A stretch of DNA of 5,561 bases from Phycisphaerales bacterium (lineage in GTDB: Bacteria > Planctomycetota > Phycisphaerae > Sedimentisphaerales > Anaerohalosphaeraceae): the NCBI GenBank assembly GCA_011055475.1, contig DSDH01000642.1, forward strand, positions 1 through 5,561, written 5' to 3'. The notes below the pieces were generated by a model. That model did no database searches. It was not told where the DNA came from and worked only from the letters and a program-made list of their open reading frames with translations. The stretch's first letter is position 1, and each line of letters opens with the position of its first letter. The translations under genes were made by a program, and so were the position numbers. Positions 1 to 5,561 of the stretch are shown here, one piece after another.

Positions 1-1035
1 GAGCGGTTTGGCCGAGCCACGGCCAATGCCCTGTCGGCCAGCGAGATTCGAATCAACGTCCCGCCCCGTTATCGTGACCTCCGACAGAAGTTCCTGGCGC
101 TTCTTCGTCAGGTGTATCTGCCCGATGCGACCGCGCCGGAATCGCAGCGCATCGCGGCGTTGGTTGAGGCGTTGGTGACGGGGCCGGAGAGGATGGGACC
201 CGAGCTGGCGTTGGAGGCCATCGGGCGTCGAGCCGCGGAGGCATTGGCGGGGCTTTTGGCCGCCGAAGATCCCGCCGTTCGGTTCGGTGCGGCCCGGTGC
301 CTGATGAATGTGGGCGATGATCGCGGGCTGAAGGTGCTTGAGGCGTTTGCGACGGATCCGGCCCTGGGGCGACGTTTGGAGGCCATCGAGGCGATCGGGA
401 GGGGAGCCGACCGGAGCGTGGCGGCGCCGATTCTTCGACGGCTTGTCGCGGAGGAGGACTTTGAGGTCCGCTTGGCGGCGTATCGGCAACTGCGGCGTTT
501 GGAGGACCTGTCCATTCGTCGGGTGCTGGTCGGCGGCGACTTCTTCGTGGAGACCGTGGATGGGGGCGGGCCCAAGGTGGTCTACGTGTCACGGCGGGGA
601 AGTCCGCGGGTGGTGGTTTTCGGCGCGCCGGCGCCCTGCGCGCCCAACGTGTTTTTCGAGAGTTCCGACAAGCGGGTAATCATTAACGCTCGGCCCGATG
701 ACGCGTACGTGTCGCTGGTCCGAAAGGACCCGCGTTTTCCGCGTCCGGTGGGGCCCCTTCGGAGCAAGCGGACGGCGTCGGACGTGGTTCGCACGCTCTG
801 CGAGCGGCTGGAGGTAACGGGCGCGCCGACGGTTCGCCCGGGATTGAACATTCCTTACTGCGACGCCGTGGCGATGGTCCAGGCCATGTGCGAGGCAGGC
901 ATGATCGAGGCCGAATTCAAGGCCAGCCCTCTGACGGAGGTCGGGCCGCCGAAGACGGATGCCGCCTCGCCCCAGGAAGGGTCGGGGGCGGACACGGATG
1001 GAGCACAACCAGTCGGGCAGGGAGGCGATGCATGA
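1..1035 (+). CDS. FlgI-like protein with internal HEAT-type repeats (5' end missing)
   Basis: The frame is open from the first base, so the gene starts upstream of the window; 344 residues are visible. An internal GTG at 112 is a possible but unlikely start, because the codons before it encode conserved-looking sequence. Visible residues 1-35 (RFGRATANALSASEIRINVP and following) resemble the FlgI segment where a helix leads into a TA-x-AL-x-A-x-x-I-x-V strand. Residues about 44-178 are Ala/Leu/Arg/Glu-rich helical pairs (EDPAVRFGAARCL, EDFEVRLAAYRQL) typical of HEAT repeats. Residues about 178-255 look beta-rich. Residues about 259-311 (DVVRTL, then DAVAMVQAMCEAGMIEAEF) match the FlgI C-terminal pattern DVVRAL, QALKAAG, AEL. 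The last 33 residues are a Pro/Gly/Asp-rich, probably disordered tail. Canonical FlgI forms the periplasmic P ring, but the HEAT insertion and the absence of visible flagellar neighbours make a real flagellar role uncertain. The assignment rests on remembered family patterns, not an alignment. The stop overlaps the smc start by four bases. Confidence 0.75.
   Translation, partial: ERFGRATANALSASEIRINVPPRYRDLRQKFLALLRQVYLPDATAPESQRIAALVEALVTGPERMGPELALEAIGRRAAEALAGLLAAEDPAVRFGAARCLMNVGDDRGLKVLEAFATDPALGRRLEAIEAIGRGADRSVAAPILRRLVAEEDFEVRLAAYRQLRRLEDLSIRRVLVGGDFFVETVDGGGPKVVYVSRRGSPRVVVFGAPAPCAPNVFFESSDKRVIINARPDDAYVSLVRKDPRFPRPVGPLRSKRTASDVVRTLCERLEVTGAPTVRPGLNIPYCDAVAMVQAMCEAGMIEAEFKASPLTEVGPPKTDAASPQEGSGADTDGAQPVGQGGDA
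1020..1025 (+). promoter_or_regulatory. Shine-Dalgarno site for smc
   Basis: GGGAGG lies six bases before the ATG at 1032 and sits inside the end of the upstream coding region. It decides the smc start: the frame is open further upstream, back to an ATG at 888, but that extension overlaps the upstream gene and lacks SMC-like sequence. The arrangement suits translational coupling through the ATGA overlap. Confidence 0.8.
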
Positions 1036-4000
1036 AGCTGGAGAAAGTCGTATTGAACGGCTTCAAGAGTTTTGCGGACAAGACGGAGTTTTCGTTTGAC
1101 CAGGCGATCACGGCGATCGTCGGCCCCAACGGCTGCGGCAAGAGCAACGTCGTGGACGCGGTCAAGTGGGTCTTGGGCAGCCAAAGCCCGAAGCAGTTGC
1201 GCAGCGGTCAGATGGCCGACGTGATCTTCAGCGGGTCCAGCAGCCGCAAACCCAGCGGCATGGCGCAGGTCTCGCTGCTCTTCTCGGATGTGCGAGGATT
1301 GGGGATCGAGCAGGATGAGCTGGAGATCGCACGCCGGCTCTATCGCAGCGGAGACAGCGAGTACCTCATTAACGGCCGGCCCTGTCGCCTGCGGGACGTG
1401 CGCGAGCTGTTCATGGATACCGGCGTGGGGGTCAACGCCTACTCGATCATCGAACAGGGGCAGATCGACCAGTTGCTGACCGCCTCCAAGGTGGACCGTC
1501 GCGTGATTTTCGAGGAGGCCGCCGGGATCAGTCGCTTTAAGGCCCACAAGAAGGAGGCCCTGCGCAAGCTGGAGCGGACGGAGCAGAACCTGCTGCGGCT
1601 GGCGGACATCGTCACGGAGATCCAGCGGCAGTTACGCAGCGTCAAGCTGCAGGCGGGCAAGGCGCGGAGTTACCTGGAGTACAGTGAGCGGCTCAAATCG
1701 CTGCGGGTGAACTTCTCGCTGGGCGAATATGACCGAATCGTCCGGGCCAGGCAGGATCGCCGCGGTGCGCTGGACGGGGCCGAAGGGCGCTTCGGGCAGG
1801 TGGCGGCGGAGGTCTCGCGGCACGATGCGTCGCTGAGCGAGATCGGCTCGCAACTGTTGGAGTCGGAAGGGCAGATCAACCGTTGGGACAATACGCTGGT
1901 GGCCGCCACCAGTAAGATCGAGCAGCAGCGGGAGCGGATCGGGTTCTTACGCAATCGCGTCGAGGAGCTCATGCGGCGCAAGGCCCGGGCGGCGGAACAG
2001 ATCCGAACGCTGGGGGAACGCAGCGGGCTGCTGCGGCGGCAGTTGGCGACCAGCCGCGAGGAGCTGGAGCAGATCAGCCGGGCCTATGAGGAACAGAGTG
2101 CCGCTCTCAAGCAGCTCGACGAGGCGGCCGAAGAGGCGGCCCGTCGGCTCGGCGGACTCAAGGCGGAGTTGGACGATGAGAAGTCCGGCATCATCGACAT
2201 CGTGCGCCGTACCGCCCAGTTGCACAATGAAATCCAGAGCATGACGACCTATCGCGACAACCTCAGTGGCCAAGTGAGCCGATTGAGTGATCGCGCCGAA
2301 GCGGCCCGGCGGCAACTGAGCGAGCTGCTCATGCAAAAGGCCCAGTGCGAGGCCAAGCGGCAGGATATCGAAGTCGTCCTGGCCGAGTTGCAGGCCGGTC
2401 TCGAGGCCAAACGCCGGCAGATGGAGGCGATCGACGCGGAGGTGGCCGCCGCCTCCGGGGCCCTCGTCGAGGCCAAGGAGCGGCGCAGCGGACTGCTCAG
2501 CGAGCTCGGCGTGCTGCGGGATATGGAGGCCAAGCGGGAGGGACTCAGCGAGGCCCTGAAGGGGATTCTCGAGCGCCGCACCGCGGACGGCGACGGGCGG
2601 TTCTCGTACGTCGATGGGATCGTGGCGGATATCATCCGGGCCGACGCCGCGCACGCGGAGATCGTCGAGGCCGCCCTGGAAGGGCAGGCCGACGCCCTCG
2701 TGGTACAGAGCACGGGCACGTTTCTGGCCGACGAGGAAATGCAACGTTCTCTGGACAGCCGGGTCAGCGTCATCTGCTCGGATCGGGTCGAGCCTTTCGT
2801 CGAGACCCATGATCTGTCGCGGTACGCCGGGGTGCTGGGTCGCGTGGTGGAGTTCGTGGAATACGACAGCCGTCACGCGCGCCTGGCCTGGAGCCTGCTG
2901 GGGCACGTGATCGTGGTGGACGGCTTGGATACGGCGATGGAGCTGTCGCGTCGGCTGGGCCGGCGCTACCGGTTCGTCACGACCGACGGGCAGGTGTTCG
3001 ACGGCCGGCACGGCCTGCGCATCGGGCCGATGGGCAAGAGCACCGGCCTGATCTCCCGGAAAAGCCGGATCGGCGAGTTGGAGCGTCAGGTCGCGACGAT
3101 CGCCGGCGAAATCGAGCGGCTGGAATCGCACCGCAAGGCCCAGGGCCAGGAAAGCGAACGCTTGGCCCGCCTGTGCAAGGACTTCCGCACGAGCATCTAC
3201 GAGGCCAGCACGGAGAAGGTGGACGTCGAATCGAACCTGCGCGTGCTGGAGCAGGATATCCAGCGGCTGCGGCGTGAGACGCCGTTGCTGGAAAGTGAGA
3301 TCCAGACGCTGGAAGAGGAGATCCGCCAGTCCGTCCAGCGGGAGCACGATTCACAGCAGCGCTTGCAGGAGCTGGAGCAGGTCAATGCGGAACGGTCGGC
3401 CCGCATCGAGACTCTGGGCCGGGAGGTGGAGGAGGCCGAGGCGGTGGTGGCCTCGCACGCCGCGCGGCGGACCGAGGTGAAGGTGCGGATCGGGCAGTTG
3501 GCCGAGCAGCAGCGGTCACTGCGCCAGCAGATGGCCGCCCTGGAAAGCCAGTTGCAGCACAGCCGCATGGGGCTGGAATCGGCCCGGACGGAGGTGCTCA
3601 CGTGCGACGAGCAGGCCACCCAGGCCGAGCGGGCGATCCTGGCCAGTGAGAGCACGGTCAGCGAGTTGTACCTTGAAAAAGACAAGGCCCAGGCCCTCAG
3701 CGCCCGGCTGCACGCGGCGGTGGAGCGGCTGCTGACCGAGCAAAAGCAGACCGAGCAGCGGTTGCGCACCTGCCGGGCCGAGCAGGCCCAGGTGGAAGAG
3801 GAGATGCACGCGCTGAAGGTCGAGCTGGGTCAGTTGCAGGTGAAGGAGGAGGACCTGTGCCAGCGCGTGCGGGAGGAGTTGGGGATTGAATTGGCCCAGG
3901 CCTATGAGGGATTCGAGCAGAAGAGCGTGGACTGGGAGGCGGTGCGGGAGGAGATCGCCCAGTTGCGCGAGAAGATCGATCGGCTGGGTAACGTGAACCT

Positions 4001-4610
4001 GGACGCCATCGGCCAGTTGGAGGAACTGGAACAGCGGTACGAATTCCTCAGCGCGCAGGTGGAGGATCTCAACCGCAGCAAGACGCAGTTGCAGCAGTTG
4101 ATCGCGCGGATCGACAAGGAAAGCCGCGAGAAGTTCCGGGTGACGTTCGAGCAGATTCGCGAGAACTTCCAGGAGGTCTTCCGCAAGCTGTTCGGCGGGG
4201 GCAAGGCGGATATCCTGCTGGAGGATCCGGAGGATCTGCTGGAAAGCGGCGTCGAGATCATCGCGCGGCCGCCCGGCAAGGAGACCCGCAGCCTGAGTCT
4301 GCTGAGCGGTGGCGAGAAGACCATGACCGCGATCAGTCTGCTGTTCGCCGTGTTCAAGACCAAGCCCTCGCCGTTCTGCTTCCTGGATGAGGTCGACGCG
4401 GCCCTGGATGAGGCGAACAACGAGCGGTTCAACCGTATCGTGCAGGAGTTCAAGAAGACCTCGCAGTTTATCATGATCACGCACGCCAAGCGCACGATGA
4501 GCATTGCCGACATGCTGTACGGCGTGACGATGCAGACCAAGGGCGTCAGCAAGAAGATCAGCGTGCAGTTCGATTCGGTCGAGACCGCGCCGGAGCCGGC
4601 CGTGGCGTAG
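1032..4610 (+). CDS. smc: Chromosome partition protein SMC
   Basis: This complete 1192-residue protein is close to the usual bacterial SMC length of about 1150-1200. SMC dimers use ATP to extrude and hold DNA loops on the nucleoid, normally with ScpA and ScpB, which are not in this window. The N-terminal head starts MKLEKVVLNGFKSFADKT and has Walker A GPNGCGKS at 31-38, an R-loop near 63-74 (DVIFSGSSSRKP) and the Q-loop YSIIEQGQI with Gln142. A long Glu/Gln/Arg-rich coiled coil runs from about 170 to 505. The hinge covers about 524-670, and the second coil about 675-1010. The C-terminal head contains GNVNLDAI, signature LSGGEK at 1091-1096, Walker B ending LDEVD with Asp1119 and catalytic Glu1120, and the H-loop His1151 (MITHAKRTM). 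The start is fixed by the conserved N-terminus and a strong ribosome site. The hinge C-terminal edge reads GPMGKSTGLISRK rather than the usual PGG-x-x-TGG, a variant I associate with planctomycete SMCs. RecN and SbcC are excluded by the hinge and head motifs. Confidence 0.97.
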   Translation: MKLEKVVLNGFKSFADKTEFSFDQAITAIVGPNGCGKSNVVDAVKWVLGSQSPKQLRSGQMADVIFSGSSSRKPSGMAQVSLLFSDVRGLGIEQDELEIARRLYRSGDSEYLINGRPCRLRDVRELFMDTGVGVNAYSIIEQGQIDQLLTASKVDRRVIFEEAAGISRFKAHKKEALRKLERTEQNLLRLADIVTEIQRQLRSVKLQAGKARSYLEYSERLKSLRVNFSLGEYDRIVRARQDRRGALDGAEGRFGQVAAEVSRHDASLSEIGSQLLESEGQINRWDNTLVAATSKIEQQRERIGFLRNRVEELMRRKARAAEQIRTLGERSGLLRRQLATSREELEQISRAYEEQSAALKQLDEAAEEAARRLGGLKAELDDEKSGIIDIVRRTAQLHNEIQSMTTYRDNLSGQVSRLSDRAEAARRQLSELLMQKAQCEAKRQDIEVVLAELQAGLEAKRRQMEAIDAEVAAASGALVEAKERRSGLLSELGVLRDMEAKREGLSEALKGILERRTADGDGRFSYVDGIVADIIRADAAHAEIVEAALEGQADALVVQSTGTFLADEEMQRSLDSRVSVICSDRVEPFVETHDLSRYAGVLGRVVEFVEYDSRHARLAWSLLGHVIVVDGLDTAMELSRRLGRRYRFVTTDGQVFDGRHGLRIGPMGKSTGLISRKSRIGELERQVATIAGEIERLESHRKAQGQESERLARLCKDFRTSIYEASTEKVDVESNLRVLEQDIQRLRRETPLLESEIQTLEEEIRQSVQREHDSQQRLQELEQVNAERSARIETLGREVEEAEAVVASHAARRTEVKVRIGQLAEQQRSLRQQMAALESQLQHSRMGLESARTEVLTCDEQATQAERAILASESTVSELYLEKDKAQALSARLHAAVERLLTEQKQTEQRLRTCRAEQAQVEEEMHALKVELGQLQVKEEDLCQRVREELGIELAQAYEGFEQKSVDWEAVREEIAQLREKIDRLGNVNLDAIGQLEELEQRYEFLSAQVEDLNRSKTQLQQLIARIDKESREKFRVTFEQIRENFQEVFRKLFGGGKADILLEDPEDLLESGVEIIARPPGKETRSLSLLSGGEKTMTAISLLFAVFKTKPSPFCFLDEVDAALDEANNERFNRIVQEFKKTSQFIMITHAKRTMSIADMLYGVTMQTKGVSKKISVQFDSVETAPEPAVA

Positions 4611-4630
4611 GGGCAGACGGCATCCAGCGA

Positions 4631-4643
4631 GCCGGTGTCCGGC
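4631..4643 (+). other. Short GC hairpin after smc
   Basis: GCCGG and CCGGC form a perfect five-pair stem around a TGT loop, 20 bases after the smc stop. No T-run follows, so it is not a standard intrinsic terminator, and five GC pairs can arise by chance in DNA this GC-rich. Confidence 0.25.
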
Positions 4644-4695
4644 AAACGGCCGTCCGAGGAGCGCCCAAGCGATGGGCCGACTCGCAGACCGTCGT

Positions 4696-4728
4696 GAGGG
4701 TGGACCGCCTCGTGAATGAGGCACCCTC
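4696..4728 (+). other. Bulged hairpin in the smc downstream spacer
   Basis: GAGGGT (4696-4701) pairs with ACCCTC (4723-4728), and GCCTC (4707-4711) pairs with GAGGC (4718-4722). This gives 11 pairs with a five-base bulge on the 5' side and a GTGAAT loop. There is no T-run after it. It could weaken read-through from smc, stabilise an mRNA end, or affect translation of the gene at 4746, whose ribosome site begins eight bases later. It contains the alternative ATG at 4716. Confidence 0.35.
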
Positions 4729-4735
4729 GTCGATC

Positions 4736-4740
4736 AGGGG
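4736..4740 (+). promoter_or_regulatory. Shine-Dalgarno site for the gene at 4746
   Basis: AGGGG stands five bases before the ATG at 4746. The in-frame ATG at 4716 has no comparable purine-rich sequence at the right distance, so 4746 is preferred. An in-frame ATG at 4770 is also possible, but has only a Gly/Ala-coding GC run before it. Confidence 0.55.
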
Positions 4741-4745
4741 CGTCG

Positions 4746-5315
4746 ATGGCGAATGGGGCCGGGGCCGTGATGGAGATCACCTTCCCGAGAAAGCACCGCT
4801 TGTTGTGGGCCGTCGGGATCGACTTCGCGGCCAAGACCCAGCACAGGCTGATCATCGAGCCTTTTGTGTTTCCGGTTGAGGACCAGGCCGATCGCGTCAT
4901 CTGCGGTGCGTACGTCGCCGATGCCGTGATGTCCCATTGGGTGTACATCGGTTTTCAGGAGGGGGGAACGCCTTTTGGATTTCGAACCGAGAAACACGCC
5001 CATGCGTTCACCTGGCCGGCCGAGGCCGACCGCGTCTCGGAGCTGACGGCGGACCTCGTGGCGAGTATTGACCGGCATTTGGCCGCGACGCGTCCCGCCC
5101 GGGCGTATAGGTTCGTCAATTGGCGGACTTGGGGTGATTGGGGCCTTTTCGAACAGAACGTCGACGGTGACCTGCTGGCGCTGCGGCAATGGGTCGATGC
5201 TGCTGCCGCCGAACGTCGATACACCCGTGGGCCCCGGCGCCGAGCCGGCGCTCCGTCGGCCCGAAGCGCCCTGGACCGGCTCTTGGCCCGCCACGCCCCG
5301 CACCTGCTCGAATAG
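4746..5315 (+). CDS. Hypothetical protein, about 189 residues
   Basis: I do not recognise this protein. From the ATG at 4746 it has 189 residues, or 181 from the ATG at 4770 and 199 from 4716. There is no signal peptide and no long hydrophobic segment, so it is probably cytosolic. Residues about 9-75 alternate hydrophobic and polar positions and look beta-rich (HRLIIEPFVFPVEDQADR, then SHWVYIGFQ). A helix-like region follows around 98-115 (VSELTADLVASIDRHLAA). Residues 123-136 form an aromatic cluster (FVNWRTWGDWGLFE) with Trp126, Trp129 and Trp132, a pattern unlikely in random out-of-frame translation. The C-terminal 30 residues are Arg/Ala-rich and basic. The nearby upstream gene is smc, 135 bases away on the same strand with no recognisable promoter between, so read-through transcription is possible. 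The balanced composition supports real coding over the antisense frame covering the same stretch, which is rich in Pro, Gly, Arg and Ser. Confidence 0.65.
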   Translation: MANGAGAVMEITFPRKHRLLWAVGIDFAAKTQHRLIIEPFVFPVEDQADRVICGAYVADAVMSHWVYIGFQEGGTPFGFRTEKHAHAFTWPAEADRVSELTADLVASIDRHLAATRPARAYRFVNWRTWGDWGLFEQNVDGDLLALRQWVDAAAAERRYTRGPRRRAGAPSARSALDRLLARHAPHLLE

Positions 5316-5336
5316 GGCTCAGCCTCGACGGGCGGT

Positions 5337-5411
5337 CCACGCCCCGTGGGACTACCGTTGCACGGGCCTTACGGTCCCGCAAGCGGGCTTGGTGGGACGT
5401 CTACGGACCGT
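5337..5411 (+). other. GC-rich region with competing inverted repeats
   Basis: CCACG (5337-5341) and CGTGG (5345-5349) form a hairpin with a CCC loop, 21 bases after the stop at 5315. Further on, ACGGTCC (5371-5377) is a perfect inverted match to GGACCGT (5405-5411). Inside it, GTCCC (5374-5378) can pair with GGGAC (5394-5398), and CCCGC (5376-5380) faces GCGGG (5383-5387); these share bases, so not all can form together. None is followed by a T-run. The region may end the upstream transcript or be part of a structured RNA, but GC-rich DNA forms such matches easily. Confidence 0.35.
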
Positions 5412-5454
5412 CCGCGAGTTCGTGCGGCAACTCATCGTACCCATGCGCGGCGGG

Positions 5455-5483
5455 TTGTGGTTCGGCGGGCTTGCTGCTATAAT
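5455..5483 (+). promoter_or_regulatory. Sigma-70-type promoter with extended -10
   Basis: The -10 element TATAAT (5478-5483) is a perfect consensus, and TG at 5475-5476 makes it an extended -10 (TGCTATAAT). A partial -35 element TTGTGG (5455-5460) matches TTGACA at three positions and lies exactly 17 bases upstream. Transcription would start near 5490 and give a leader of about 35 bases before the ATG at 5525. An AT-rich hexamer this exact stands out in such GC-rich DNA. Confidence 0.8.
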
Positions 5484-5524
5484 CCCGTGGCAAGTGTGGA
5501 ATGATGTGTTTTTTGGCAGGTACC

Positions 5525-5561
5525 ATGACGAAACTGGATGAACACCGGCTAGATAATGGAC
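5525..5561 (+). CDS. Start of a gene, possibly an M16 zinc protease (3' end missing)
   Basis: ATG at 5525 opens a frame that runs off the window, giving only 12 residues: MTKLDEHRLDNG. The final base C is compatible with Leu as the next residue. The EH-x-L-x-NGL pattern resembles the extreme N-terminus of M16 (pitrilysin/insulinase, processing-peptidase-like) metalloproteases, where a strand ending in NGL precedes the first domain. The zinc motif HxxEH would lie outside the window, so the identity is a guess from a very short stretch. AGG at 5518-5520 is a weak ribosome site four bases before the ATG. The gene sits about 35 bases after the predicted start of transcription from the extended -10 promoter, so it probably begins a new transcript. 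Confidence 0.55.
   Translation, partial: MTKLDEHRLDNG

Noticed and set aside
888..1031. Upstream extension of smc to an ATG at 888 (48 more residues)
   Set aside because: The extension lies inside the upstream gene in another frame, has an Arg/Gly-rich shadow-like composition, and SMC proteins begin at the MKLEKVVLNGFKSF segment, which has its own ribosome site.
112..1035. Complete gene starting at GTG 112
   Set aside because: The frame stays open to base 1, and the 37 codons before 112 resemble FlgI. A truncated gene is the better reading.
1947..3347. Long antisense open frame (466 codons) opposite smc
   Set aside because: It is Leu/Gln/Arg/Ala-rich, mirrors the Glu/Gln/Leu coiled-coil codons of smc and has no recognisable domain. 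Such frames are expected opposite GC-rich coiled-coil genes.
3516..4724. Antisense open frame (402 codons) opposite the SMC C-terminal part
   Set aside because: It lies almost wholly opposite conserved SMC sequence, including the signature and Walker B motifs, and its Leu/Gln/His-rich composition is that of a shadow.
4611..4745. Intrinsic terminator between smc and the next gene
   Set aside because: Two hairpins are present (4631-4643 and 4696-4728), but neither is followed by a run of T, so a terminator call is not supported.
4734..5303. Antisense open frame of 189 codons opposite the hypothetical gene
   Set aside because: Its composition is Pro/Gly/Arg/Ser-rich without a hydrophobic core, while the plus frame has balanced composition, an aromatic cluster and a ribosome site. 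The choice is likely but not certain.
1..5561. A novel multi-gene defence, mobile or CRISPR-like system
   Set aside because: I saw no CRISPR-like direct repeats, terminal inverted repeats, transposase, integrase, nuclease or toxin motifs. The SMC is a housekeeping type, not the smaller SMC-like proteins of defence loci such as Wadjet.

Overview
This GC-rich window (roughly two-thirds G+C) carries four plus-strand genes and looks like chromosomal DNA from a bacterium of the Planctomycetota, perhaps a Phycisphaerae-like lineage. That placement is an inference from three things: the HEAT-repeat plus FlgI-like architecture of the first gene, the SMC hinge ending in a GLISRK-type segment instead of the usual glycine-pair motif, and the short M16-like N-terminus at the right edge. 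No marker gene such as rRNA is present to confirm it.

Layout. Positions 1-1035 hold the 3' part of a gene whose ends resemble the C-terminal half of the flagellar P-ring protein FlgI, with a block of HEAT-like helical repeats between them. Its stop codon overlaps the start codon of the next gene (ATGA), so the two are very probably co-transcribed and translationally coupled. Positions 1032-4610 encode a complete chromosome-partition SMC ATPase of 1192 residues with all expected ABC-type motifs. After a 135-base spacer with weak hairpins comes an unrecognised, probably cytosolic protein of about 189 residues (4746-5315). Positions 5316-5524 are intergenic: first a stretch able to form several competing GC-rich hairpins, then a clear sigma-70-type promoter with a perfect extended -10 element (TGCTATAAT). 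This promoter drives a gene starting at 5525. Only its first 12 residues are visible, and they resemble the N-terminus of M16 (pitrilysin-type) zinc proteases.

Functionally, only SMC can be assigned firmly: it organises and segregates the chromosome, normally with ScpA and ScpB, which are not in this window. The coupling of a FlgI/HEAT hybrid to smc has no obvious mechanistic explanation and is the most interesting point here. I found no mobile element, CRISPR array, tRNA or rRNA, and no convincing sign of a new defence or other multi-gene system.
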